Positions 47,112 through 61,365 are shown, counted from the first letter of the stretch. The stretch: 64,000 nucleotides of DNA from Congeria kusceri (GCA_027627225.1 CM051028.1:18619701-18683700), one strand, 5' to 3'. Notes: a model not told the origin generated them from the sequence alone. Made by a program: numbers and translations.

Positions 47112-50100
47112 TTATTTGTCATACTTATGTACAGCATACATTTCAATATCAAAGTCAGATTTTGTAGTGTTCTCATCGCGGACTACGGCAATATAGTCGA
47201 TCTCGAGTTTGAATGGACCTGGCACGTCGTCGGCTATCGAGATTCCGATGTCGCGTACGGAGTTCAGCTGAATCATTTCCTGAGCATCCTGCACCCGACC
47301 CATTGAGGCAAGGAAGAACTTCGAGAATGGTATCTGCAATAACATATGTGGACCATGTGGTCTATGTACACTGTTAATGATCAGTGGAAGAGACAATGAT
47401 AGATTCCTCATGTTTGAGATGCACCTATCAATGTTTTCCCCGGGGGGGGGGAGGGGGACGGGGGCACATACAGGACTTTAGACTGAAAGCGATTCCCGAC
47501 AGGCAGTAATTTGACATTCCGAATGATTCCGGGTCCCGGGGTAATAGACTTTGGTCGGATTTTAGATCCCGGTAATACAGGCCCCCCCCCCCCCACCCCC
47601 GCCATTTGATAGACATATAGCATCTCCCACTGCGGGGATTTACACAAATATGACTGACTCTAGGGTGGGGAATTAGACCCCAAGCAATACAATTTGTCGA
47701 ATTCCCCTGGATCAGCCCGCCGCTCCCCCCCCCCACCCCGGGGTAAAATATTGATAGGTGCAAGACTAGAATAGTTTTGAAGTTTTTTTTGTAATGTAAT
47801 ATTTAGCAAAAAGCAGACAATGCTAAACTGGGCCCGTATTCACCAACCCATTCTTAGACTTAAAGAATACATGTGCATGTATTCTTTTAATTTTTATATT
47901 CTAAGAGCGCTGTTAATTCGATCCTTATTTGGTATTCACCAACACAATTTTCACATGTTCGCATTCTTTATATAAAATGATTTATTAATGACAAAAGCGG
48001 CAGTGGTACTCTGCATATTTGCAAACACACAAGTATGAGGGCAAGTTCATTGACAAAGTTCATAATTTCATTAAAACTTAACTGATTCGCCCGAAACATT
48101 ACACATATATCAAATAGTATGTGCACAAAAGATATACACAAAAACAGGGTATTATACCAATAGCAAACAGAAATATATACATTGTCTATACCCATGATTA
48201 GTACCGCGGCGCACTTCAGACACTACTCCATGAAGTTAACGTCATTAATGTCAATATTTATTTCAAAATATGCGCCGCGTTCCTGCGTTTCATAACCCAT
48301 TTTCGAAAGATCTCTGCAAACAACGACTCTATCAGCGACCAGAAAGATGTTTGGACTGCCTCAAGGAGTTCTGTCTGATCCTGGATACTAATCTGCGATG
48401 ACTGTCTTCTCCATCTGAACAGTATGAGATTCCCTGATGGTCCACAAACACGATCAGCATGACCTTCTTCGCCGACTTGACAACTTAAGCTTTCTGCGGA
48501 GGAGGTGGAGATAATCGTTTCCACGTCATAGAATCTGCTTTCATTTACAGTTTAATAATAAAATGAACCCATGTTTAATTGTGTCTGTGGGTGTCATTCC
48601 CGCTCTAACCAATGCTTGATAATTGCACGCTGCTCAAGTTTTTCCGTTGACGTCATCTTTCTTTCTTGACAAAACGTAACGACACATTTCAAATGAATAG
48701 CGTTCTGTTTGAGTTTGTCGTATGACGTCAGATTTTTTAACGTTTAAAACATTAAGGTTAACATAACGTCAGTTTCCACTTTCGCTATAATTCGACACGG
48801 TTTTCCCGCAAAATATCAGTATTTACATAGTATCGAACATTTTTAGAAAAGATCATCTGAAGTGCCCCACATTATTCACGGTAACAAATGAAGTAGTCTT
48901 AAGATATTTAATTATTTAAATAATCAAATGCGTTTTCTGCATTTTATTGAACACACATCAAATTTTGTATAGCTGTATTTTCTTCTACCTAGGTCTACAA
49001 TTATGCGAAAAAAATTACATTGCCCATGAACATTTTGACTGCCCATCGTATTTTTCTTGAGTCTAAGTCTTCTCTTTATTCTTAAAGGGACTATGTCAAC
49101 GAAAAAATGACTTCCGATTGCACTATAATTTATATTATTTATAGAAATGCACTTTACTGAGACATGTGCATTAACTAAATAACAAATAATATAATACACA
49201 ATAAGATATTTGATACAAACAAATTAGCAAAACCGTCTGAAAAAAATTAAAACCCCTAGTGGGATTCGAACTCACGGCTTAGTAGCCATACGAAGAAATT
49301 ACAGTAGACAGCAGTTTTACCAACTGCGCTATAATGCTTGGTAAGGAGTTGTGTGTAAACTATGGTTATACAAAATGCTCACAATTCTGACGTCAAAATG
49401 TAAACAGGAAAAGAGCCAAACAAACAAAACCCTTATTATAAATTGATTTTTATCTCAGACTGCGTACACTCTTTTCCCATTATATATACCCTGTTTTAAC
49501 CGTTATTATATGCCAGTATTAATATCTAAATTTCATATTCTTTTAAGAGATTGCCCTCTTGAGGCCCTTTTCGATGACATAGACCCTTAAGTCTAAGAAT
49601 GGGTTGGTGAATACGAGCCCAGATCAGACAGTCAGACATGGACGACAAAAAACGTGGGTGTCTGCCATGTTTATAACACACCACAAAGTTACATAAAATA
49701 TCCTAGTTGGACTTATTTTATGACATAATGGATGCATAACTGAACAGTTGCATGCATAACGTTTAACAATATAATTGCAGAATAATCATTTATTTACCAA
49801 TGTTTTTAATGTTTTGATTATGCGGTATACAGGTTACAAATCATTGTGTCTGACAGCTGATTTAGAGGTTTCGCACCCATCCATGAACAATGAAAACAGT
49901 TTAAATTCAAGTGTGGACACAACCAATCAATGTGAGATGAGCTGACGCAACAGAACGTATAAGTTATATTGAATAACAGATACATATGATCTTATGAAAC
50001 TGGAAATAAAACAATAAAGAAAGCTGAAAAATACTTAGAAATAAGAAATTTTAGCTTGTGATTCATGGAACATTGAAAGACTAGAAGCTTTTGTCAATTT

Positions 50101-51429
50101 TTACCACAACATTCTGCCAGTAAGGCCCGCCATGAGTGTAGAGCGGATAGTTGTACATGTCATAGTAATGCACGTCCCAGTAACGCTGCATCTGCAGAAT
50201 CACCATGTAGTTACGCCCGTCTCCACGGATACGCAAATGTAGGTCAGTGTAACCAGTGAAATCATATGGGGAAATACGACCAAATGATATCTGTAAAAAA
50301 ATGAAAGGCTACTGAATAACACTGCAAACTAAAACTAAAATATTGCATGCAGAACACTAGATTTACAACATACTGATACAACTTTTTTTTAAATGACATG
50401 TTATACCTTGTCCTTAATTGCTGGAACCATTTCATTTAATGGATACTAGCATTTAGGGGGCAAATCTTTTGCAATTTTTTTGGAGTTTAACTTTTAAGGA
50501 ATCTAATAAGATTGTTTGTTTGGATTTTTCGCCATATTTAACAGTATTTCAGTCATATAACGGCGGTAGGTTAACCTACTCAAAACTTTTTTTTTTCCTA
50601 GTAAAGCTTAGCCTATCTAAGCGGTTTACCAGTACCAAGTCCACATACGTATGCCAGCAACTGACAACTGCCCTACTTGATTCAGAGGTAGGGCGAGAAT
50701 GGCCATATAAATTATTTCATGACCAATCCCCACACAAGTTATGTGGCTGGGTTGGGGCTCAAACTCATGAACCCCCGATTGAGAGTCCAGCGCTCTACCA
50801 ACTGAGCTAGCCGGGCATCTAATCAGAACAATACATTTAGACAAACACAGCTCACTTACTGTTCTAACTGGAGAACTTATATTACAGAAGCCAGCTCTTT
50901 TAGAGACACCATCCTTTGGCACATCAGAGTTCAAAATTCCTCGGAAAAGTCCTTTTTTATTTTCGCTCAGTGTGAATTCAGCATGGCTCTTCCCTTCATC
51001 CACATCTCTGTCAGCTGTGCATATCCATTTGTTGACAGTTTCTTCATTAAATTTGGCAAAATATCGAAAATCTCCATGATCCATATTTCCATCAAAGTCG
51101 AACAAGAACCTGTCTTTTATTTCTTTTTTAAACTCTGGAATACCTTTTCTAATTATCTCTACACCATCAGATATTATTTCTAATGTACTTCTTTCGTCTT
51201 GAGACTCTAGTTCCTTTTCTCGCCCCATCTTTCGATCTGGATGATAGATTCCTATGTTAGAGGCTCTAATGCTTTTGGCTTTGTAGCGTTTTTGGCAATA
51301 GGATATTTCATTATTACTAGTTCTTCTAGGACGACATGAAACACTATGGAAAGTGCTGGCCAATCTAGATGTTCTTGCAATGGAAATGAACCACTGGCAC
51401 ATCACAGTTTTATTCAGGGCAGATGTCAT
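47112..51429 (-). CDS. NDUFAF1: NDUFAF1 copy 3, apparently intact (complex I assembly factor)
   Basis: CDS exons on the minus strand: 51,429-50,860, 50,290-50,105 and 47,333-47,112, all phase 0, encoding 325 aa. Borders are canonical: donor GTAAGT after exon 1, acceptor TTTACAG before exon 2, donor GTAAAA after exon 2, acceptor TTGCAG before exon 3. Residues 1-50 are basic and Ser/Thr-rich (MTSALNKT, RTSRLASTFHS), fitting mitochondrial import. The CIA30 domain runs from about residue 121 to 305, with WICTADRDVDEG, RIRGDGRNY, THGGPYWQNV, IPFSKFF and FKLEIDYIAV. In animals this protein acts in the MCIA complex with ECSIT and ACAD9 (family knowledge). I chose the ATG at 51,429 because it opens the presequence and sits just after an acceptor-like TTTTAG. 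The frame extends upstream to 51,501, so the true start or a 5' UTR intron needs RNA data. AATAAA overlaps the stop codon. Confidence 0.92.
47420..47762. mobile_element. G/C-tract MITE (unit 3)
   Basis: Same element; homopolymer lengths differ again. Confidence 0.8.
47829..49621. mobile_element. TIR element (unit 3)
   Basis: Same element, 1,793 bp, single minisatellite unit. Confidence 0.75.
49082..49590. mobile_element. TTAA-flanked MITE (unit 3)
   Basis: Same nested element, 509 bp. Confidence 0.72.
50512..50816 (-). mobile_element. tRNA-derived SINE (unit 3)
   Basis: Same insertion; 305 bp. Confidence 0.85.
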
Positions 51430-51514
51430 TTTGAAACCTAAAATGTTGATACACATGACTGACATATCATAGGGCCCTCGATCTGCAGATTTTACATTCA
51501 AAATGTGGCTGCTT

Positions 51515-51555
51515 CCCCCCCCCCACCCCCCCCACCCCCATCATGCAAATCAGTG

Positions 51556-51623
<68 letters not shown>
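51515..51623. repeat. Poly-C and (AT)n tracts (unit 3)
   Basis: The longest (TA)n of the array, about 64 bp. Confidence 0.9.
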
Positions 51624-51627
<4 letters not shown>

Positions 51628-54269
51628 CTAAGGGCCTTCCCCAGGATATTTTCCAGGCGCCCCAGTCCCGAGAGAGGTAGCTTAGGTAGTGGTTTCCCCT
51701 CCCTACGTGGAATGTTTTTTCGCGGCATGTGTCAAATGACGTTATCTGGTGCCTTTTAGCTCTTAAAATTTAGGCAAACAGCTTTCATTTTTTTGTAAAC
51801 GTTTAAACGAAATGAAATAAACGAAACATCACCGTTAAAATGGTATACATCGAGCCTTTTAGAAGCATCGGGCGTCAATTTTGTTGCGAAACTGAAAGTA
51901 ACTAATAATGTTTTTCGGATGTTTATGTCCAGTGCGCATCCATTTCGCACAGTGACGTCATGATCAAACCAACTATTCTCGTCGTTCTCGGTTTAGGTTA
52001 CATTCGATCTACTTACGGGGCCTTTTTTTGTTCGATTAATTATGTTCATATGGACATGCGTTTTGTGTTTTAACAGTTTCAATCGTTACAACTGTTGAAC
52101 ATAGTACTGATTGGACAATTGGTGAATTGTAAACATCTTGATTAAAATTATACATTTATATATATTCTTTGTTCGTGCAAAAATGGCGGGAAAATTTCCT
52201 CGTGCACGTCGTGCCTACGCGCGTCAAATGTTAGTAAAGCACATGGTCCGTACACGCACGCTTTCCATGCTTGGAACATGACGTCGTGGTTGTCAGCAGA
52301 CAGTTCGCGCTCTTTTGTAGGAAACACGGGTTTTACATGGCATGCATGTAAAACAAGACAGCTTATTTTATGAAACTACAACAGTGACACTGGATAGGCT
52401 TTACGATTACTATTTCATATTAGCGTATTTTAGACTGATTTTCGCAGTTTATTTTGTTATTGTCATTATTAAATTTAGCAAATAAATGTGTATATTATAA
52501 AATACGAAAGGCAGGAATCTCAGAAACGCAAAATCAAGCGTATTTGGACGCATATTTTTTCAAAAGGACGCATGTCAAACCCATGCCAAGAGTCCTTGGG
52601 ACGCATGCTTTTTGGCTTACTGCGTATACCCTGTTACTTAACACATACATGAGTGCCTGCAGTAAACTCGGCAGTAGTCGCGATAAAATCAAGATCGGCC
52701 CCAGTACACACTGCAGCTGTCAAAGTCTAGTCCTTTAGCTCCGCCCACAGTAGTCTTTAAGCTCCGCCCACACCATTCCAGACAGTTACTATTAAATTAC
52801 ATTGGTAAATTACATTTGTCACTCATTGCTGTGCTTTAATGCACAAGTCAATTAGAATGTGCGAAATCGTCGAAATGTGACAAAAGGCGTCCTTAATTAA
52901 GAACAGTTTTGAACATATTTGACAACTTAAAACAAACATCATCGTTAAAATGAGTGAAAAACAGCTTTAGCTGATTTTATTAATTTATATTGTCAATCCA
53001 ATTTCATGAATAACCACTAAATCTCAGTAATACGGTGATAGGAGTTTTTGTTTTGACATAAATTTTATACGAAAATCTAGGGCTGAATTTTGACAGGAAT
53101 ATAAAAGCTTCGATCAATAATCATACATAAAGGAACTTTCAAGTATATAACACCTTTGACAAGACATAAATTAACAATACTGGCGGTTATTTAAGTACAA
53201 CATTTTGCAACGTCACTTATCGTCGCCAATTTTACAGGTCACAAACATTTGTAAAACACATGCAAACACATACTTTGGTGTTTAATATCACCAATAATTG
53301 CTCCTTTTTACATTTTTGTGTTGTTAACCTGTTTCACAATTACTCTACTTGACAGTAACTTATGCTTTACTGTAATCACCGCATCATGACTTTTTACTAG
53401 GCCTACACATTACAAATCAGTCAACAAGTTTAGACCATCAATTGCTAATTGTCCAGAATTTACCCGTTTTAAAATTAATTATTGGTACAAAAATATTGTT
53501 TAATAAGACATGATTAAGTATTATATATTATCATTATAATTACATACCCTATAAAAAAAATATAAAGAATAATTATATTATAAATAATAATAATAATTAT
53601 TATTATCATGATTATTATTTTATTTATAACTGTAATATATTGCATAAATGTATAAATTGCAAAATTCCATTCACTTTCGCAGGTCACATACTTAAATGTT
53701 ATTTCTTTTCTATTTGGGACTCCTACTTTTAGGGGGAAGGGGTCCCAGGACTCCTATTTTAAAATCATAGTGAGATCCCTGGAAAGGGCGAGGGTTTGTT
53801 TTGACGCGAATATGAGGTTACTTGTGTGTGGATACATGCCGATTGCGCCGATTCGTCAATGATAACGTCATTCCATAGAAGATAACCTGAGCGTTTCTAT
53901 TGGCTTATTTCGATTTTACTGCGTAATGAAACTCCGCCTACAGGGGCGGTGCTTCACGGTGATTGATTACGACTTAGGAATAACAGCAAATCATTAAAAT
54001 TTTCGGCGAAGTGACATCGCTTTGATCATTAACCAACTTGGTTGAGTGGGTGTACATGTTCATAGAGTGAAAAACTGCCTTTATGACGCAAGAGATTAGC
54101 TTTCACAGCAGGTACTCTTGGTCTACTTCAGTCAACATAACTGATTAATTGCTAAAATACAGGCGCCCCGGGCGATGTTTATACGTGAAACACTAATTTA
54201 AGGCGCCCCGGGAATGTTCAAGTTAAAATTCAAGCGCCCCAGTCCCGGGGCGCTAAAACGGCCTGAGGA

Positions 54270-54336
54270 AGCGCTTGATAATGTTAACTACTGGGCGTAT
54301 ATATAACACGCCCAGTAGTTAACATTATCAAGAGCT
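54270..54336. repeat. Inverted repeat, 28-bp arms (unit 3)
   Basis: Same structure as in unit 2, with the same mismatch. Confidence 0.95.
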
Positions 54337-55247
54337 GTCTCAGGACAGCGCACTCGACTATTCACTCCACTTTGATAGTATATCTATTCTGTCAGTGACC
54401 TTATATAATGACCATGAAAACACATGTGAAATGTCAATTGAATATATGTAGCAGTTACAGAGATATGTACTTTGACACAAAACATTAACCTGAATATTTA
54501 TAAGTACATAAAAGGGCATACTTCTGCTAAAATGCTGGTCACAGTTATGGGCATTGGTCAGTGACCTTATATTATGACCCTGAAGACATGTGTAAAGTTT
54601 CAGCTGAATATCTGTAGTAGTTACAGAGATATTAACTTGCTTGCAAACCTGAACCTGAATTTTCTAAGTACAAAAAGGGACATAATTCTGCTAAATTGCA
54701 CGTTAGAGAAATAGGCCTTTGTCAGTGACCTAAAATAAAAACCCCAAAGTCAAGTGTGAAGTTTCAAATGAATATCTGTAGTAGTTACAGAGATATGTAC
54801 CTTAACCTGAATTTTCTCTTGCACGCAAACCTTAACCTGACTTTTATAAGTACAAAGATGGGCATAATTCTGCTAAAATGCTGGTCACAGTTATGGGTCT
54901 TGGCCAGTGACCTTATATAATGACCCTGAAGGCATATGTGAAGTTTCAATTGAATATCTGTAGTAGATATGGAGATATGGAGTTGCTGAACGCAAACTTT
55001 AACCAGAATTTTTTAAGTACAAAAAGGGGCATAATTCTGCTAAATTGCCAGTCAGAGCTATGGGCCTTGGTCAGTGACGGTACATTATGACCTGAAGGTA
55101 TGTTGGACGTTTCAATTGAGTATCTTCAGTAGTTACAGAGATATGGACTTGTTGCACGCAAACCTTAACCAGAGCATTTTGCCAATGGCGACGGCGACGA
55201 ACAGATGAGTAGTATAGCTCTAATTATTTGGTGAATAGTCGAGCTAA
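54329..55247 (+). mobile_element. Helentron-like element, family B (unit 3)
   Basis: Same element with the same ends. Confidence 0.68.
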
Positions 55248-55537
55248 AAAGAGCTAATCAATTCCCCCATTTGAGGGCTGTTGGTGGCATCCCCAAAACA
55301 GACTTTTTCAAAGCAAAACAATGCAGACAATAAAAAGTATTGAAGTGAAACAGTAATTAAAAATGGTTTTTATCCTTCAAAATGCTTGATTAAAGCTACT
55401 ATAATGGCTGATCATAGCAAACGCAAGTAGTCCTCATGAAGAACGTGCATTTGCTGCACAATTATTTGAGGTTCTGTGCTGCGTTCATAATGTTATAAAA
55501 TATTCATAGTGATATTAAATCTAACTTAAAATATCAA

Positions 55538-56072
55538 CAAGAGCTGTCAGAGGACAGCGCGCTCGACTATTCGAAGTATTTCAGTTGGTACATATTTTGG
55601 ATAGTGGAAAGGGCATAAATTTGTTAAAATACAATTTAAAATAAGAGTTTATAAATTGTTAGAGCAAAAACCTTAACCACAAAGTCTATGTAAAAAGTGG
55701 GCTAACTCTGTCGAAATACAAAACAGAGTTATGGGTAATATTGCCCCTGATACTAAAGGTGATGACAAAGGTTAGCTCCAAGTTTCAAGTGAATAACTTA
55801 TGCAGTTTTGAAGTTACCAAACTTTTGAATATAAACTTTAACCAGAAAATCTAAGTGAAAAGGGGGCATAACTCTGTCAAAATACAAAATAGAGTTATGG
55901 GTAATATTGCCACTGGTACTAGAGTTGATAATAATGGTTAGTTCCAAGTTTCAAGTGAATAACTTATGTAGTTTTGAAGTTATAAAACTTTTGAATATAA
56001 ACTTTAAACAGAAAATGTATGTGAAAAAATGGACATAACTCTATCAAAATAAAAAAAATTGATATTTGTGAT
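55538..56072 (+). mobile_element. Helentron-like element, family A, cut by the unit junction (unit 3/4)
   Basis: As at 45,726; truncated at the same base by the next unit. Confidence 0.75.
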
Positions 56073-56174
56073 ATTTTGGTTTTCGGGACCAGTTCATTGA
56101 GTATCGGTCCAGTAGGCTTTGAAGGTAGCCTGTCCTGTGGACCACCACTTCCCAAAAGTTAAGGTCAAACCCTG

Positions 56175-56384
56175 GGTTTATATATAAAGTTGTACCACAA
56201 CATTTTGAAGGCAACAATTTGATGGGCTCATGATTAGGACGTCTGAACGTGACCCCAAATGCTTAGTCATCAGAGCCAGTCTGACTGGATCTGATGAGTT
56301 CGCATTAGGGGTAACATTTAGATGACTTTTCAGGAGCCAATCAAACTGTTGCCTTCAAAATGTTGTGGTATAACGTCATAAACC
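56175..56384. mobile_element. Foldback MITE (unit 4)
   Basis: Same 210-bp element and position as in unit 2. Confidence 0.8.
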
Positions 56385-56924
56385 ACAAATACTATGCACG
56401 CAATTAACATGAACTTTTGATGTTTACTCTCCTAAGGTACCACTATACCCATCGCTGTCCACGTGAAAATTAACTGAAATTGATTTATTCCCGAGGATCA
56501 GCTGGAAATGCATCATTACTTCAAAAACCGTGGTCAAACATTGCTGAGCAAAAGGCAATTTCATTGGGCGCAGCAGGGCTTATATTTTATTGTTCGGAAG
56601 GTCATTTGAACGTGACCTGTTATACGATGTCTTCAGATCCTAACAATGTTAGGATTTGATTTTAATGAGATTGGGCTACCTCAAGCTGAAATTTGTCTTC
56701 AGCCCAAAGTGCATTACTATGTTGTCATCATGTATATTTTGATCAAATTGTGGGGTTTTGTCAAGAAAGTAGTGTAGCCAAAAAGATTTTCCTTTAACTA
56801 CATGTGAGTAAGCATACACATTGGAAGGCATTTCATAATTTGGCAAGTGTCCCTGAGCACTTTTATATGTCTTTTTTGCAAGGCACTCCAGGTATATATA
56901 CACTATAAAATGTACAAGCCAGAT

Positions 56925-59900
56925 TTATTTGTCATACTTATGTACAGCATACATTTCAATATCAAAGTCAGATTTTGTAGTGTTCTCATCGCGGACTACG
57001 GCAATATAGTCGATCTCGAGTTTGAATGGACCTGGCACGTCGTCGGCTATCGAGATTCCGATGTCGCGTACGGAGTTCAGCTGAATCATTTCCTGAGCAT
57101 CCTGCACCCGACCCATTGAGGCAAGGAAGAACTTCGAGAATGGTATCTGCAATAACATATGTGGACCATGTGGTCTATGTACACTGTTAATGATCAGTGG
57201 AAGAGACAATGATAGATTCCTCATGTTTGAGATGCACCTATCAATGTTTTCCACGGGGGGGGGGGGGGGGACGGGGGCACATACAGGACTTTAGACTGAA
57301 AACGATTCCCGACAGGCAGTAATTTGACATTCCGAATGATTCCGGGTCCCGGGGTAATAGACTTTGGTCGGATTTTAGATCCCGGTAATACAGGCCCCCC
57401 CCCACCCCCGCCATTTGATAGACATATAGCATCTCCCACTGCGGGGATTTACACAAATATGACTGACTCTAGGGTGGGGAATTAGACCCCAAGCAATACA
57501 ATTTGTCGAATTCCCCTGGATCAGCCCGCCGCTCCCCCCCCCACCCCGGGGTAAAATATTGATAGGTGCAAGACTAGAATAGTTTTTGAAGTTTTTTTTG
57601 TAATGTAATATTTAGCAAAAAGCAGACAATGCTAAACTGGGCCCGTATTCACCAACCCATTCTTAGACTTAAAGAATACATGTGCATGTATTCTTTTAAT
57701 TTTTATATTCTAAGAGCGCTGTTAATTCGATCCTTATTTGGTATTCACCAACACAATTTTCACATGTTCGCATTCTTTATATAAAATGATTTATTAATGA
57801 CAAAAGCGGCAGTGGTACTCTGCATATTTGCAAACACACAAGTATGAGGGCAAGTTCATTGACAAAGTTCATAATTTCATTAAAACTTAACTGATTCGCC
57901 CGAAACATTACACATATATCAAATAGTATGTGCACAAAAGATATACACAAAAACAGGGTATTATACCAATAGCAAACAGAAATATATACATTGTCTATAC
58001 CCATGATTAGTACCGCGGCGCACTTCAGACACTACTCCATGAAGTTAACGTCATTAATGTCAATATTTATTTCAAAATATGCGCCGCGTTCCTGCGTTTC
58101 ATAACCCATTTTCGAAAGATCTCTGCAAACAACGACTCTATCAGCGACCAGAAAGATGTTTGGACTGCCTCAAGGAGTTCTGTCTGATCCTGGATACTAA
58201 TCTGCGATGACTGTCTTCTCCATCTGAACAGTATGAGATTCCCTGATGGTCCACAAACACGATCAGCATGACCTTCTTCGCCGACTTGACAACTTAAGCT
58301 TTCTGCGGAGGAGGTGGAGATAATCGTTTCCACGTCATAGAATCTGCTTTCATTTACAGTTTAATAATAAAATGAACCCATGTTTAATTGTGTCTGTGGG
58401 TGTCATTCCCGCTCTAACCAATGCTTGATAATTGCACGCTGCTCAAGTTTTTCCGTTGACGTCATCTTTCTTTCTTGACAAAACGTAACGACACATTTCA
58501 AATGAATAGCGTTCTGTTTGAGTTTGTCGTATGACGTCAGATTTTTTAACGTTTAAAACATTATGGTTAACATAACGTCAGTTTCCACTTTCGCTATAAT
58601 TCGACACGGTTTTCCCGCAAAATATCAGTATTTACATAGTATCGAACATTTTTAGAAAAGATCATCTGAAGTGCCCCACATTATTCACGGTAACAAATGA
58701 AGTAGTCTTAAGATATTTAATTATTTAAATAATCAAATGCGTGTTCTGCATTTTATTGAACACACATCAAATTTTGTATAGCTGTATTTTCTTCTACCTT
58801 GGCCTACAATTATGCGAAAAAAATTACATTGCCCATGAACATTTTGACTGCCCATCGTATTTTTCTTGAGTCTAAGTCTTCTCTTTATTCTTAAAGGGAC
58901 TATGTCAACGAAAAAATGACTTCCGATTGCACTATAATTTATATTATTTATAGAAATGCACTTTACTGAGACATGTGCATTAACTAAATAACAAATAATA
59001 TAATACACAATAAGATATTTGATACAAACAAATTAGCAAAACCGTCTAAAAAAAATTAAAACCCCTAGTGGGATTCGAACTCACGACTTAGTAGCCATAC
59101 GAAGAAATTACAGTAGACAGCAGTTTTACCAACTGCGCTATAATGCTTGGTAAGGAGTTGTGTGTAAACTATGGTTATACAAAATGCTCACAATTCTGAC
59201 GTCAAAATGTAAACAGGAAAAGAGCCAAACAAACAAAACCCTTATTATAAATTGATTTTTATCTCAGACTGCGTACACTCTTTTCCCATTATATATACCC
59301 TGTTTTAACCGTTATTATATGCCAGTATTAATATCTAAATTTCATATTCTTTTAAGAGATTGCCCCCTTGAGGCCCTTTTCGATGACATAGACCCTTAAG
59401 TCTAAGAATGGGTTGGTGAATACGAGCCCAGATCAGACAGTCAGACATGGACGACAAAAAATGTAGGTGTCTGCCATGTTTATAACACACCACAAAGTTA
59501 CATAAAATATCCTAGTTGGACTTATTTTATGACATAATGGATGCATAACTGAACAGTTGCATGCATAACGTTTAACAATATAATTGCAGAATAATCATTT
59601 ATTTAACAATGGTTTTAATGTTTTGATTATGCGGTATACAGGTTACAAATCATTGTGTCTGACAGCTGATTTAGAGGTTTCGCACCCATCCATGAACAAT
59701 GAGAACAGTTTAAATTCAAGTGTGGACACAACCAATCAATGTGAGACGAGCTGACGCAACAGAACGTATAAGTTATATTGAATAACAGATACATATGATC
59801 TTATGAAACTGGAAATAAGTCAATAAAGAAAGCTGAAAAATATTAGAAATAAGAAATTTTAGCTTGTGATTCATGGAACATTGAAAGACTAGAAGCTTTT

Positions 59901-61239
59901 GTCAATTTTTACCACAACATTCTGCCAGTAAGGCCCGCCATGAGTGTAGAGCGGATAGTTGTACATGTCATAGTAATGCACGTCCCAGTAACGCTGCATC
60001 TGCAGAATCACCATGTAGTTACGCCCGTCTCCACGGATACGCAAATGTAGGTCAGTGTAACCAGTGAAATCATATGGGGAAATACGACCAAATGATATCT
60101 GTAAAAAAATGAAAGGCTACTGAATAACACTGCAAATAACTAAAACTAAAATATTGCATGCAGAACACTAGATTTACAACATACTGATACAACTTTTTTT
60201 TAAATGACATGTTATACCTTGTCCTTAATTGCTGGAACCATTTCATTTAATGGATACTAGCATTTAGTGGGCAAATCTTTTGCAAATTTTTTGGAGTTTA
60301 ACTTTTAAGGAATCTAATAAGATTGTTTGTTTGGATTTTTCGCCATATTTAACAGTATTTCAGTCATATAACGGCGGTAGGTTAACCTACTCAAAACTTT
60401 TTTTTTCCTAGGAAAGCTTAGCCTATCTAAGCGGTTTACCAGTACCAAGTCCACATACGTATGCCAGCAACTGACAACTGCCCTACTTGAATCAGAGGTA
60501 GGGCGAGAATGGCCATATAAATTATTTCATGACCAATCCCCACACAAGTTATGTGGCTGGGTTGGGGCTCAAACTCATGAACCCCCGATTGAGAGTCCAG
60601 CGCTCTACCAAGTGAGCTAGCCGGGCATCTAATCAGAACAATACATTTAGACAAACACAGCTCACTTACTGTTCTAACTGGAGAACTTATATTACAGAAG
60701 CCAGCTCTTTTAGAGACACCATCCTTTGGCACATCAGAGTTCAAAATTCCTCGGAAAAGTCCTTTTTTATTTTCGCTCAGTGTGAATTCAGCATGGCTCT
60801 TCCCTTCATCCACATCTCTGTCAGCTGTGCATATCCATTTGTTGACAGTTTCTTCATTAAATTTGGCAAAATATCGAAAATCTCCATGATCCATATTTCC
60901 ATCAAAGTCGAACAAGAACCTGTCTTTTATTTCTTTTTTAAACTCTGGAATACCTTTTCTAATTATCTCTACACCATCAGATATTATTTCTAATGTACTT
61001 CTTTCGTCTTGAGACTCTAGTTCCTTTTCTCGCCCCATCTTTCGATCTGGATGATAGATTCCTATGTTAGAGGCTCTAATGCTTTTGGCTTTGTAGCGTT
61101 TTTGGCAATAGGATATTTCATTATTACTAGTTCTTCTAGGACGACATGAAACACTATGGAAAGTGCTGGCCAATCTAGATGTTCTTGCAATGGAAATGAA
61201 CCACTGGCACATCACAGTTTTATTCAGGGCAGATGTCAT
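56925..61239 (-). CDS. NDUFAF1: NDUFAF1 copy 4, apparently intact (complex I assembly factor)
   Basis: CDS exons on the minus strand: 61,239-60,670, 60,098-59,913 and 57,146-56,925. All splice borders are canonical and the reading frame is open for 325 aa. By eye the predicted protein is the same as that of copy 3, although introns and flanks differ at many sites. Intron 1 (60,669-60,099) carries the SINE; intron 2 (59,912-57,147) carries the G/C MITE and the TIR element. With copy 3 this gives at least two potentially functional NDUFAF1 genes in the array. Confidence 0.92.
57233..57570. mobile_element. G/C-tract MITE (unit 4)
   Basis: Same element; the left tract is an almost uninterrupted run of more than 14 G. 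Confidence 0.8.
57638..59430. mobile_element. TIR element (unit 4)
   Basis: Same element, 1,793 bp, single minisatellite unit. Confidence 0.75.
58891..59399. mobile_element. TTAA-flanked MITE (unit 4)
   Basis: Same nested element, 509 bp. Confidence 0.72.
60323..60626 (-). mobile_element. tRNA-derived SINE (unit 4)
   Basis: Same insertion; 304 bp, with one A-box change (GCTCACTTGG instead of GCTCAGTTGG). Confidence 0.85.
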
Positions 61240-61324
61240 TTTGAAACCTAAAATGTTGATACACATGACTGACATATCATAGGGCCCTCGATCTGCAGAT
61301 TTTACATTCAAAATGTGGCTGCTT

Positions 61325-61365
61325 CCCCCCCCCCCACCCCCCCACCCCCATCATGCAAATCAGTG

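Larger units (their letters stand above)
46261..56072. repeat. Tandem unit 3 (9.81 kb)
   Basis: Closest by eye to unit 2 but with an intact gene and the longest (AT)n tract. Complete within the window. Confidence 0.95.
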
